Shown piece by piece: positions 26,116 through 35,622 of a stretch of 64,000 nucleotides of DNA. The position numbers and the translations under genes are program-made. The stretch spans positions 62,001 to 126,000 of the forward strand of contig CAWHBN010000010.1 of NCBI GenBank assembly GCA_963827705.1. Direction: 5' to 3'. Under the pieces are notes generated by a model that saw only the letters and a list, made by a program, of their open reading frames with translations, did no database searches and was not told where the DNA came from. The stretch comes from JACDAN01 sp963827705. GTDB lineage: Bacteria; Actinomycetota; Thermoleophilia; Gaiellales; Gaiellaceae. Numbering within the stretch: position 1 is the first letter of the stretch; every line of letters starts with the position of its first letter.

Positions 26116-26793
26116 ATGGCCACCCGAGAAGCCGCCTGTCACTGCGGTCAGCTACGTCTGGAAGTGACGGGTGATCCGTTCGCGGTCTCCATCTGTCACT
26201 GCCTTGCGTGCCAACGCCGGACCGGAAGCGCATTCGGCATGCAGGCGGGGTTCTCATCGGATCAGGTGGATGTCGTCGGCCGCTTCAGCGACTACTCGCG
26301 AATCTCCGACGAGGCGGACAAGAAGGAGCATGTCTTCCATTTCTGCCCCGACTGCGGCTCGCAGGTCTTCTACACGGAACCCACAGAGCCGGACCTGGTC
26401 GTCGTCTCGGTCGGGGCATTCGCGGACCCGTCCTTCCCGCCGCCGACCGAATCGGGATACGACTCCCGACGACATCCATGGGTGGGTTTGCCTCCGACGA
26501 TCGAACGCCTCGCCCCAGAGGTGTGGTGGCAGGTTCAGCCGCTCTACGAAGCCGGCGAGTACGCCGAAGCGGCCGACCGCGGGCGGGAGTTGCTCGAGGC
26601 CTATCCCGAGAACGGGTACCTGCTCTACAACCTGGCCTGCTGCGAGAGCCTCGCCGGCCGGACGGCCGACGCGATCGAGCATCTCGCCCGCGCGATCGAC
26701 ACGTCGGAGCGCGTCATGGCCATGGCGAAGGGCGACTCGGACTTCGATCCGATTCGCGAGGACCGCGCGTTCCAGGAACTGGTCGGCCGCTGA
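26116..26793 (+). CDS. GFA-type zinc protein fused to a TPR tail
   Basis: A 225-residue fusion. Residues 1-130 are a GFA (CENP-V/Mss4-like) domain with zinc Cys motifs ACHCGQLRLEV, CHCLACQRRTGSAFGMQAGF and FCPDCGSQVFY. Residues about 140-225 are a TPR-like tail: AGEYAEAADRGRELLEAYPE, NGYLLYNLACCESLAGRTAD, AIEHLARAI and DSDFDPIREDRAFQELVGR. That tail is commonly attached to cupins in actinobacteria; on a GFA domain it is unusual. GFA proteins bind glutathione or carbon-sulfur compounds; true formaldehyde-activating activity is doubtful. The role of the fusion is unknown. Confidence 0.88.
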   Translation: MATREAACHCGQLRLEVTGDPFAVSICHCLACQRRTGSAFGMQAGFSSDQVDVVGRFSDYSRISDEADKKEHVFHFCPDCGSQVFYTEPTEPDLVVVSVGAFADPSFPPPTESGYDSRRHPWVGLPPTIERLAPEVWWQVQPLYEAGEYAEAADRGRELLEAYPENGYLLYNLACCESLAGRTADAIEHLARAIDTSERVMAMAKGDSDFDPIREDRAFQELVGR

Positions 26794-26835
26794 GCCAGCG
26801 CTCGCGCGCGCCAGTCGCGGTCCGAGCGGTTTTGG

Positions 26836-26870
26836 TTGACACGACCTAAACTCTGTGTAAGAGTAAGAGT
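26836..26870 (+). promoter_or_regulatory. Promoter and small palindrome before the Nudix gene
   Basis: TTGACA (26836-26841) lies 16-17 bases before TAAGAGT (from 26858). ACTCT (26850-26854) and AGAGT (26860-26864) form an inverted repeat over it, with another AGAGT at 26866. Transcription would begin at or just before ATG 26872, so the mRNA may be leaderless; the palindrome could be an autoregulatory NrtR-type site. Confidence 0.45.
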
Positions 26871-26871
26871 C

Positions 26872-27624
26872 ATGGCGACAAGAACGCCGGTGGCGAACGT
26901 CCCTCCGGGGTACGACCCGAGCAAGTTTCCCGCCTTCGCCGTCACGGTGGACGTGGTCATCCTGACCATGGCCGAGGGCGGCGTGCTCCACGTCCTTCTC
27001 GTCCGGCGAGGGCAGGAGCCGTTCGAAGGAATGTGGGCGATGCCCGGTGGGTTCAAGCGTCCTGACGAGACCCTGGACGAGGCCGCGAGGCGCGAGCTTT
27101 CCGAGGAGACCGGCGTCGACGTCCCCAGCCTGCTGACCCAGTTCGGCGCCTACGGCGATCCTGGACGAGACCCCCGAATGAACGTCGTCACCGTCGGCTA
27201 CCTCGCCGTCCTTCGCGAGGTAGGAGCGATCGTCGCCGGAACGGACGCGGCACACGCCGCGCTCGTCCCGGTCTCCGACATCCTCGAGGAGCGGATCGAG
27301 CTGGCGTTCGACCACCTGCGAATCGTCCGCGACGCGGTCGAGCGCGTCCGGATCGAGCTCGAGCTCTCCGGCATCGCGACCGCGTTCGTCGGCACGACCT
27401 TCACCATGGCCGAGCTCCGAGCGGTGTACGAGGCGATCTGGGGCGTGCAGCTCGACGCCGCCAACTTCCGCCGCAGCCTCGTGGGCGAGGGCGGCTGGGT
27501 GATCCCGACCGGCCGCACGGCGCCGCCGGGGCCGAGCGGCGGAAGGCCCGCCGAGCTCTACCGGGCGGGGCGTGCGTGGAAGCACGGCGTCCCCATCCAT
27601 CGAACCGCCGAGAGGAAGCCATGA
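26872..27624 (+). CDS. Nudix hydrolase with NrtR-like winged helix
   Basis: A 250-residue protein. The Nudix box sits at GGFKRPDETLDEAARRELSE followed by ETGVD (GX5EX7REUXEEXGU pattern, residues about 61-83). The C-terminal region LELSGIATAFVGTTFTMAEL ... WGVQLDAANFRRSLVGEGGW is the winged-helix domain of NrtR/AraR-type Nudix regulators. In this family the catalytic site often serves only as a sensor for ADP-ribose or a sugar phosphate. Because the box is intact, it could still hydrolyse. The neighbouring genes show no NAD or arabinose pathway, so the regulated target is unclear. The stop overlaps the next start (ATGA). Confidence 0.88.
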   Translation: MATRTPVANVPPGYDPSKFPAFAVTVDVVILTMAEGGVLHVLLVRRGQEPFEGMWAMPGGFKRPDETLDEAARRELSEETGVDVPSLLTQFGAYGDPGRDPRMNVVTVGYLAVLREVGAIVAGTDAAHAALVPVSDILEERIELAFDHLRIVRDAVERVRIELELSGIATAFVGTTFTMAELRAVYEAIWGVQLDAANFRRSLVGEGGWVIPTGRTAPPGPSGGRPAELYRAGRAWKHGVPIHRTAERKP

Positions 27625-28635
27625 GAGCTGTCATTCAGGATCGGTACGGACCTCCGGAGGAGGCGCTCCGTGTCGCCGACGTCGATCGGCCGGTGCCGCA
27701 GGAGGACGAGGTGCTCGTCCGAGTCCACGCGTCGACGGTCACGCGCGGAGACGCCATGGGCGTGCGCCACGTCGACTACAAGTTGATCCGCCTCTTCACC
27801 GGCATCCGTCGCCCGAGGCGGACGAGCTGTGGCACGGAGTTCGCCGGCCGTGTCGAAGAGGTCGGGGCAACCGTGACGGAGTTCCACGTGGGCGACGAGG
27901 TGTTCGGCGCCAAGGCTGGCTCGAACGCGGAGTACGTGCCCGTGCGCGACGTGATCGCGGCGAAACCCGAAGGGCTGACGTTCGAGGAGGCGGCTGCGAT
28001 CCCGGAGGGGGCGCTCCTCGCGCTGACCTGCATGAGCCCGGCGTACCCGGTGCAGGGCAAGAGCGTCCTCGTCTACGGCGCCGCAGGCTCCGTCGGAACG
28101 GCCGCGGTTCAGCTCCTCGTGCACCACTTCGGCGCCGAGGTGACGGCGGTGTGCGACACGAAGGACGTCGAGGTCGTGCGGTCGCTCGGGGCGCGGGACG
28201 TCCTCGACCGCTTCCGCGAGGACTTCACGAAGAACGGGGAGAGCGTACGACGTGATCTTCGACGCGGTCGGCAAGCACTCGTTCCGCCGCTGCCGGCGCT
28301 CGCTGAAGCCGGGCGGGATCTACATCTCGATGGACGTCGGATTCCTGTACCACCTCGTGCCCCTCGGTGTGATCACGAAATTCGTCGGCAGCAGGCGGGC
28401 GAGGCTCGGTTTCGGCCGTTATCGCAAGGAGGACCTCCTACTCGTCAAGGAGCTCGTGGAGACGGGCAAATACCGGCCGGTGATCGACCGAACGTACGAG
28501 CTGGACGAGGTCGTCGAGGCGACCCGCTATGTCGAGAGCGGGCAGAAGACGGGCAATGTCGTGCTACGTGTGAGCGAGGCTGCGGCCGACGAGCTGCCCC
28601 AACCCGTCGCGACGGCTAACCGTCGAGAACCGTGA
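27621..28635 (+). CDS. Zinc-independent MDR oxidoreductase (frameshifted)
   Basis: Medium-chain dehydrogenase/quinone-reductase type, about 337 residues. N-terminal half: MRAVIQDRYGPPEEALRVAD, GTEFAGRVEEVGATVTEFHV and GDEVFGAKAG. The nucleotide-binding loop is VLVYGAAGSVGTAAVQLLVH. Near 28248 an extra G (GAGAGCGTACGAC for GAGAGCTACGAC) breaks the frame; the rest reads YDVIFDAVGKHSFRRCRRSL, KPGGIYISMDVGFLYHLV and VVEATRYVESGQKTGNVVLR. No zinc-ligand Cys set, so an NAD(P)H-dependent quinone/enone reductase is likely. It is translated with the Nudix gene upstream. Confidence 0.85.
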
Positions 28636-28639
28636 GATC

Positions 28640-28999
28640 GAGCTTGCGACGGCGCGAGCCCCGCGAGACTACGCCGCGACAGCTACTCCATCCGCTTCAC
28701 GCCGCGCAAGCCGGGCAGCAGAAGCTCGGACATCCGAGAAGACCGGCGTCTACACGTACGAGAACCGCGACAAGGCCACGCTCGGTCCCGAGCAGGAGGG
28801 GCGGTTCCAGGCGAACGAGAAAGCGTGGCAGTTCTTCCAGGCGCAACCGCCCGGCTACCGCCAGACGGCGATCTTCTGGGTCGTCAGTGCGAAGCGCGAG
28901 GAAACACGCGACCGCCGGCTCGCCGCGCTGATCGACGACTCGGCACACCATCGCCGCATCGCCCAACTCAGCGGGCGGCAGCCTGGGAGTGCGAGGTGA
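28640..28999 (+). pseudogene. YdeI/OmpD-associated family remnant
   Basis: Two pieces in different frames. The first, near 28675-28740, reads SYSIRFTPRKPGSRSS, the centre of YdeI-family proteins. The second, 28737-28999, reads EKTGVYTYENRDKATLGPEQ, FQANEKAWQFFQAQPPGYRQ, TAIFWVVSAKREETRDRRLA and ends SGRQPGSAR with TGA. The N-terminal half and the segment between the pieces are absent, so this is a true deletion, not just a base error. Intact relatives have about 190-200 residues and are annotated as bacteriocin-protection proteins. Confidence 0.7.
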
Positions 29000-29027
29000 T
29001 CGGCTAGCACCACTTGCGTTCGCTCAT

Positions 29028-29050
29028 ATACTCAGTATAGTACTGCGTAT
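29028..29050. promoter_or_regulatory. PadR-type operator palindrome
   Basis: ATACTCAGTA (29028-29037), TAG, TACTGCGTAT (29041-29050). Arms match at 9 of 10 positions. It lies 21 bases before the padR start codon; PadR repressors favour ATAC...GTAT palindromes, so this is probably the autoregulatory site for the padR-ABC operon. Confidence 0.75.
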
Positions 29051-29071
29051 GTTGTTCAGAGCGAGCCGTTC

Positions 29072-29611
29072 ATGAGCGTCCCTCACGCCCTCCTTGCGCT
29101 GCTCACGGACGGGCCGAAGTACGGCCTGCGGCTCCAGAACGAATTCGAGGCGCGGACGGGCGAGGTCTGGCCGCTCAACGTCGGGCAGGTCTACACGACG
29201 CTGCAGCGCCTCGAACGCGACGGGCTCGTCGAGACCGACGACGGGGAAGGCGAGCGATCGCGGAAGCGCTACAGGATCACGTCCGCCGGCGAGCGTGCGT
29301 TGACCGAGTGGCTTCGCACCCCGCCCGAGCTCGAGCCGCCTCCCCGCGACGAGCTCGTGATCAAGGTGCTCGTTGCCCTGCAGGTCCCGGGGACCGACGT
29401 CCACGAGATCCTGCAGGTGCACCGCCGGCACGTGATCGAGGTCATGCAGCGCTACACCCAGGTCAAGGCCGCGGCCGGAGAGGACGACTTGCCGTTGGCG
29501 CTCGTCGTCGACGCTGAGCTCTTCCGGCTGGAAGCGATCGTCCGCTGGCTCGATGCCGCCGACGTTCGCCTGAAGCAGCGGCCGTCGCCGCGCGGCGGCC
29601 CCCCTGGCTGA
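29072..29611 (+). CDS. PadR family transcriptional regulator
   Basis: A 179-residue regulator. Residues 1-80 are the winged helix (SVPHALLALLTDGPKYGLRL, VWPLNVGQVYTTLQRLERDG, RSRKRYRITSAGERALTEWL), and the C-terminal part is the helical dimerisation domain (HRRHVIEVMQRYTQVKAAAG). It heads a unit with an ABC exporter, the usual arrangement in which a PadR repressor senses a toxic compound and derepresses its exporter. A fitting operator lies just upstream. Confidence 0.92.
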   Translation: MSVPHALLALLTDGPKYGLRLQNEFEARTGEVWPLNVGQVYTTLQRLERDGLVETDDGEGERSRKRYRITSAGERALTEWLRTPPELEPPPRDELVIKVLVALQVPGTDVHEILQVHRRHVIEVMQRYTQVKAAAGEDDLPLALVVDAELFRLEAIVRWLDAADVRLKQRPSPRGGPPG

Positions 29612-29650
29612 CGTTTCGTTCGAACCATCACGCGCGAAGGAGGTCTCCCA

Positions 29651-30372
<722 letters not shown>

Positions 30373-30376
<4 letters not shown>

Positions 30377-32925
30377 CGACGGTCGCTCACAGCTCGGAGC
30401 TCCGACGACCGGGCAGAGGCGGACTCGCCGCACGCCGTCCTCTGATCCGCTGGGCGTGGCGCCTGTTCCGCCGCGAGTGGCGCCAGCAGATCCTGGTGAT
30501 CGCTCTGCTCACCGTTGCGGTCACGGCCGCAGTCACCGGCGTCACGATCGCCCACAACTCGGGACCCCTGGACTATGCGGAGTTCGGCTCCGCAAACGCA
30601 CTGTTCGAGTTGGACGGCGCCGATCCGCGCAAGCTGGAGGCAAGTCTCGCCGCCGCCGAGGAACGGTTCGGGACGACCGACGTCATCGGCCACCGCACGC
30701 TGCCCGTGCCGGGCAGTGTCGATTCCGTGGAGTTCCGGGCCCAGGACCCCCACGGACCGTACGTACCGCTTGCGCTCCGCCGAGGCAGCTACCCGGAAGG
30801 TCCCGGCCAGGTCGCCGTCACCGACGGAGTCGCGACGCTCCTCGGGGTCGAAATCGGGAAGACTCTCGCACTCGACGGCCGTCGCAGGGCCGTCGTCGGC
30901 ATCGTCGAGAACCCGCGCGAGCTCAGCGACGAGTTCGCCCTCGTCTCACCCTCATCCGCCGGAGCAGTGGACACGGTCAGTGTCTTGGTCGACGCCGACA
31001 GCGCGACGACCGACGCGTTCATCGACGCGCAGGCCGACCGGTCCGCCATGGTGGGGGCCCGCCGTCGGGGCAGCTACCAGCCGGCACCCGAGCTGGCGAT
31101 GTTCTCCGTGGCCACCGTCTTCATGTTGCTGGCTTCGCTCGTTGCCGCGGCAGGCTTCGCCGTCATCGCGCAGAGACGGCTCCGCCAACTCGGCATGCTC
31201 GCGGCGATCGGCGCGACCGAGAAGCACCTTCGGCTCGTGCTGCTCACGAACGGCGCAGTCGTCGGCGCGGTCGGCGCACTGATCGGAACGATCGCGGGTC
31301 TCGCAGTCTGGGTCGCGGTCGAGCCGACACTCGAGCCCGCGCTCGACTTTCGCCTCGACCGGCTCAGCCTCCCCTGGGCACTGCTCGCCATGATCGCCGT
31401 CGTCTCGGTCCTCTGTGCGACAGCCGCCGCCTGGTGGCCGGGGCGAGCAGTCGCCCGCGTCCCCGTCACGCGCGCCCTCTCGGCGCGACCGCCCAGGCCG
31501 AAGCCTGCACGCCACTCGGCAATTCTCGCGGTGGTGCTGATCGCGGCGGGAATCGGCAGCCTCGTGTTGTCGAACCGAGACAGAACCCCGCTCATCGTGG
31601 CCGGGATCGTGGCGACCATCCTCGGCACGCTGCTCCTAGGTCCGCTGGCGATTCGCCTCTTCGCCCGGACGGCTGGGCACGCCCCGATCGCCATTCGCCT
31701 GGCGCTGCGAGATCTCGCGCGCTACCAAGCTCGTTCCGGGGCGGCACTTGCGGCAATCACCCTTGCCCTGGGCATCGCCGCGACGATCGTCATCATCGCG
31801 GCCGCCGAGGAGAAGAAGTCAGCCGGCGAACCGCCCAACCTGTCCAACCGGCAGATCCGCGTGTACACCGGTGCAACGGAGGGCCCGGATGGCGTCGCGA
31901 TCCGGACGCCAGGCCAGCTCGAACGAATGGCTGCACGCGTCCGCCGGCTCGCGGCGGATCTCGATGACGCGGCCGTCATCCCGCTCCACAATCCTTATCA
32001 ACCGGGCGAACCGGCTCGGCCGGAGGGCAACTTGCGAGTCCTTCGCACTGAGGTCCTCGTACGGAAAGTCGCCGATCCCGAAAACAAGGCAGGGGCGTTC
32101 ATTTGCGCGCCCCCACCATCGGGTTGCTACATCTACGAATCGCGCCTCCACATCGCCACGCCCGCCCTGCTCAGGTACGTCGGAATCGACCCGGCCGAGG
32201 TCGACCCGAACACGGACTTCCTGATCGACAAGAGCGTCCGCACTGACGAGCTGGACACTGTTCGCTTTGAGGAAAGCGGAGAGCCAAAGCTCATCCCACG
32301 TGCAGTCACGAACATCCAGAGGATCGACAGCCGCAAGCTCTTCGGCGCTCCCGAGGGAGAGACCGGCATGGCGCCGACGTCGTTCATCACGCTCGACGGT
32401 CTTCGCCGCCGCGGCTGGAAGCAAGTTCCGTCCGGGTGGATGGTCGAGCCGAGCCGGCCGCTGACGAGCGAGCAGGTCTCCGATGCCCGCGACCTCGCTG
32501 CCGCCGGCGGCCTGGTGATCGAGACACGGCGCGAAAGCGACTCCTTCACAACACTCATCGCCATCGCAACCGCGGCAGGCGCCCTCCTCGCGCTCGCGAT
32601 CCTCGCCATGACCGTCGGGCTGATCCGCAGCGAGAGCGCCGGTGATCTCCGCACCCTGACCGCGACCGGAGCAACGAGCAGGATCCGCCGAACGCTGACG
32701 GCAGCCACCGCCGGCGGACTTGCCTTCCTGGGCGCGCTCCTCGGCGTCGCGGGCGCCTATCTCATGCTCGCGGCGACCTACCACGACAAGCTCGACTATC
32801 TCGGTCAGGTCCCGGTGCTCTACCTCGTGCTCATGGTCCTCGGCATCCCTGCGGTGGCCGCCGCGGCGGGCTGGCTCCTCGCCGGCCGCGAGCCGCCGAC
32901 GATCGCCCGCGCCGTCATCGAGTGA
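30373..32925 (+). CDS. FtsX-like ABC transporter permease
   Basis: An 850-residue permease. The first helix is at about 35-58 (QQILVIALLTVAVTAAVTGV), followed by a large extracytoplasmic region, then an FtsX core of three helices (about 240-350: VATVFMLLASLVAAAGFAVI), two more helices (380-440), a second extracytoplasmic region and a final FtsX core (about 715-845: IAIATAAGALLALAILAMTV). A short motif ending each half (GTRLRQLGMLAAIGATEKH-like) is typical. With the ATPase it forms an exporter or mechanotransmission complex of the MacB superfamily. Uninterrupted over 2.5 kb. Confidence 0.93.
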
Positions 32926-33022
32926 CCGGCCCAGAGGTCGTCAGCCTCCTCGACCACACCGCCTGAGCGCGCCTGCCGACGAGACTAGAGTTGCTCGACT
33001 CGCACGAGCTGGGAGGCCACAG

Positions 33023-33514
33023 ATGAACGAGACAACCGAGGAGGGCATCCTCCGCCTGCCGGGAGACGGTGAGACCACCTCGCTCTTCGGCGACACCTAC
33101 ACGGTCAAAGCGGCAGGCGACGAGACCGGGGGGACGCTCGCGGTCATCGAGGCCGAGCTTGCTCCTCACAGCAGCGGGACGCCGCTCCATGTGAACACGC
33201 GCGAGGCAGAGAACTACTACGTGCTCGAGGGCACACTCAGGTTTCGCCTGGGCGAGCGCACCGTGGATGCCCCGGCAGGGTCCCTCGTCCACATTCCGCA
33301 GGGCGTGGTTCACACCCATTGGAACGCCACCGCCGCACCCGTGAGGCTGCTCGGCGTACCCGCCCCGGCCGGCTTCGAGCGGTTCTTCGCGGAGCTCGCC
33401 GGGCTGATGGCGACGATGCCGCCTGGGCCGCCGGACATGAACGCGATCGGCGCACTCTACGAGCGATTCGGCCTTCGAGTCGTCGGGCCGCCTCCCAGCA
33501 CCGACGCCTCCTAG
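33023..33514 (+). CDS. Cupin domain protein
   Basis: A 163-residue single cupin from ATG 33023, preceded by GGGAGG. Motif 1 is TPLHVNTREAENYYVLEGTL (G..H.H pattern partly kept: PLHVNTREAENYYVLEG) and motif 2 is PAGSLVHIPQGVVHTHWNAT. The His and Glu residues expected to hold a metal are present. Similar stand-alone cupins include quercetin dioxygenase-like proteins, but the activity cannot be assigned. Convergent with the peptide ABC operon. Confidence 0.85.
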   Translation: MNETTEEGILRLPGDGETTSLFGDTYTVKAAGDETGGTLAVIEAELAPHSSGTPLHVNTREAENYYVLEGTLRFRLGERTVDAPAGSLVHIPQGVVHTHWNATAAPVRLLGVPAPAGFERFFAELAGLMATMPPGPPDMNAIGALYERFGLRVVGPPPSTDAS

Positions 33515-33532
33515 GCCACCCGGACCAGCCAC

Positions 33533-34615
33533 TCAGACAACCGGTGGCGCCTCGAGCGGCGCCGGCAGCTGCTCGGTCATGGTCGCCTCGCGCTCCTGCG
33601 GCTGGAACCTCCCCGCCTTGATCTCCTCCGCCCAGTGGCAGGCGACCAGGTGGCCGTCCGAGAGCTTGCGCAACGGCGGCACGTCCTCGGTGCAGCGCGT
33701 CGGCTGGATGAACGGGCAGCGCGTGTGGAACCGGCAGGCGGCCGGCGGGTTCGCCGGGCTCGGCAGGTCGCCCGGGAGCAGGATCGCCTGCTGCTGCCGC
33801 TTCATCTCCACCTCGGGATCCGGGATCGGCACCGCCGAGAGCAGGGAGATCGTGTAGGGGTGGAGCGGGTTGTCGTACAGCTCCTCCGCCGGCGAGATCT
33901 CGACGATCGAGCCGAGGTACATGACCGCGATCCGGTCGGAGATGTGCCGGACGACGGCCAGATCGTGAGCGATGAAGAGATAGGTGAGCGCGAACTCGCG
34001 CTGGAGGTTCTCGAGCAGGTTGATGATCTGAGCCTGGATCGAGACGTCGAGGGCGGAGACCGGCTCGTCGGCGACGATGAAGTCCGGGTTGAGTGCGAGG
34101 GCGCGCGCAACGCCGATCCGCTGGCGCTGCCCGCCGGAGAACTCGTGCGGGTAGCGGGAGGCCGCGTCGGCCGGCAGACCGACGGTCTCGAGCAGCTCGC
34201 GCACCCGTTGCGCGGAGACCCGGCGGCCCGAGACGCCGTGCACCCGCATCGGCTCGGCGACCATCCGGCCGACGGAGTGCCGCGGGTTCAGCGAGGCGTA
34301 CGGGTCCTGGAACACCATCTGCATCCGCCGCCTGAGCGGGCGCAGCTCCGTCTCGTCGAGCGTGGTGATGTCCTGCCCGTCGAAGACGATCCGGCCGGCC
34401 GTCGGCTCGTAGAGCCGAAGGATCGCTCGGCCGACGGTCGACTTGCCGCAGCCCGACTCCCCGACCAGGCCGAGCGTCTCACCGCGCTGGATCTCAAGGG
34501 AGACGCCGTCGACGGCTTTGATGTCGCCGACGTGGCGGTCCATGATCACGCCGCTCTTGATCGGGAACCAGACCTTCAGGTCATCGAGCTCAACGAGCGT
34601 CCCGTTCGAGCTCAC
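33533..34615 (-). CDS. Peptide ABC importer ATPase, OppF/DppF-like
   Basis: A 360-residue ATPase starting at GTG 34615 within the stop of the preceding gene (GTGA). Walker A GESGCGKST, Q-loop MQMVFQDPYASLNPRHSVGR, signature FSGGQRQR, Walker B DFIVADEPVSALDVSIQAQI, H-loop YLFIAHDLAVVRHISDRIA. The C-terminal oligopeptide extension has the Cys set expected for a 4Fe-4S-like site (CRFHTRCPF, RCTEDVPPL, ACHWA). Last gene of the importer operon. It pairs with the OppD-like ATPase upstream. Confidence 0.95.
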   Translation of the reverse strand: MSSNGTLVELDDLKVWFPIKSGVIMDRHVGDIKAVDGVSLEIQRGETLGLVGESGCGKSTVGRAILRLYEPTAGRIVFDGQDITTLDETELRPLRRRMQMVFQDPYASLNPRHSVGRMVAEPMRVHGVSGRRVSAQRVRELLETVGLPADAASRYPHEFSGGQRQRIGVARALALNPDFIVADEPVSALDVSIQAQIINLLENLQREFALTYLFIAHDLAVVRHISDRIAVMYLGSIVEISPAEELYDNPLHPYTISLLSAVPIPDPEVEMKRQQQAILLPGDLPSPANPPAACRFHTRCPFIQPTRCTEDVPPLRKLSDGHLVACHWAEEIKAGRFQPQEREATMTEQLPAPLEAPPVV

Positions 34616-35622
34616 CGCGACACCGCCTGACGCGTCTGCTCCCACTCGTCTTCGCCGACCGGGTTGAAGCACGCGACCTTGTGGCCGGGCTCGACCTGCT
34701 CGAGCCGCGGCACTTCCTGGCGGGAGAGCTCGACCTCGAACCGGCAGCGCGGGGCGAACGGGCAGGCCTGCGGCGGGAAGAGCATGTCCCGAGGCGCGCC
34801 CTCGATCGGATGGAGCGCCGTCTTCCGAGCGGCATCCAGGCGGGGCACGCTCTGGAGCAGGCCGAGCGTGTACGGGTGCCGCGGCTTGGCGAACACCTGC
34901 CGCGCGTAGCCGGTCTCGACGAACATTCCCGCGTACATCACGTTCACGCGCTCGCACATTCCGGCGACGACGCCGAGGTCGTGCGTGATCAGGATCAGCG
35001 CCGTGTCCCGCTCGGCGACCAGCTCGCGGAGCAGGCCCAGGATCTGCGCCTGGATCGTGACGTCGAGCGCGGTCGTCGGCTCGTCGGCGATCAGCACCTT
35101 CGGCTCACAGGCGAGCGCCATCGCGATCATCGCCCGCTGGCGCATCCCGCCGGAGAACTGGTGCGGGTAGTCCTTCAGGCGCATCTTCGCGCTCGGGATC
35201 CCGACCCGGTCGAGCAGCTCGCCGGCGCGGGCCTCGGCCTCCTTCTTGTCCATGTCGAAGTGCGTCTCGAGCGCCTCGCGGACCTGCCGGCCGATGGTCA
35301 GCACCGGGTTCAGGCTCGTCATCGGGTCCTGGAAGATCATCGCGATGTCCTTGCCGCGGATCGTCCGAAGCTCCTCGTCTGACAACCCGATCAGGTTCCG
35401 GCCTTCGAAGTGCGCCGTGCCGTTCGTGACCCGGCCGGCCCGCGGGAGGATGCCGAGCAGCGCCAGCGAGGTGACGCTCTTCCCGCAGCCGGACTCTCCG
35501 ACGATCCCGAGCGTCTCGCCGGGAGCGATGTCGAAGGAGACGCCGTTGACGGCGTGGATGATCCCGCGGCCTGTCCAGAAGCGGACCTCGAGGTCCTCGA
35601 CGGAGAGCAGCGCCTGCCTCAT
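34612..35622 (-). CDS. Peptide ABC importer ATPase, OppD/DppD-like
   Basis: A 336-residue ATPase from ATG 35622 (ATGA overlap with the permease). Walker A GESGCGKSV, MIFQDPMTSLNPVLTIGRQV, signature FSGGMRQR, Walker B PKVLIADEPTTALDVTIQAQ, LILITHDLGVVAGMCERVNV and the C-terminal Cys region QACPFAPRCRFEVELSRQEV. With OppF it energises uptake of peptides or nickel-like ligands. All five operon genes overlap or nearly so. Confidence 0.95.
   Translation of the reverse strand: MRQALLSVEDLEVRFWTGRGIIHAVNGVSFDIAPGETLGIVGESGCGKSVTSLALLGILPRAGRVTNGTAHFEGRNLIGLSDEELRTIRGKDIAMIFQDPMTSLNPVLTIGRQVREALETHFDMDKKEAEARAGELLDRVGIPSAKMRLKDYPHQFSGGMRQRAMIAMALACEPKVLIADEPTTALDVTIQAQILGLLRELVAERDTALILITHDLGVVAGMCERVNVMYAGMFVETGYARQVFAKPRHPYTLGLLQSVPRLDAARKTALHPIEGAPRDMLFPPQACPFAPRCRFEVELSRQEVPRLEQVEPGHKVACFNPVGEDEWEQTRQAVSR

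Noticed and set aside
25669..26142. VapBC toxin-antitoxin pair
   Set aside because: Only a PIN protein is present; no antitoxin-like DNA-binding gene on either side.
32720..33514. 264-residue form of the cupin
   Set aside because: The front overlaps the permease gene; ATG 33023 has a ribosome site and begins the conserved part.
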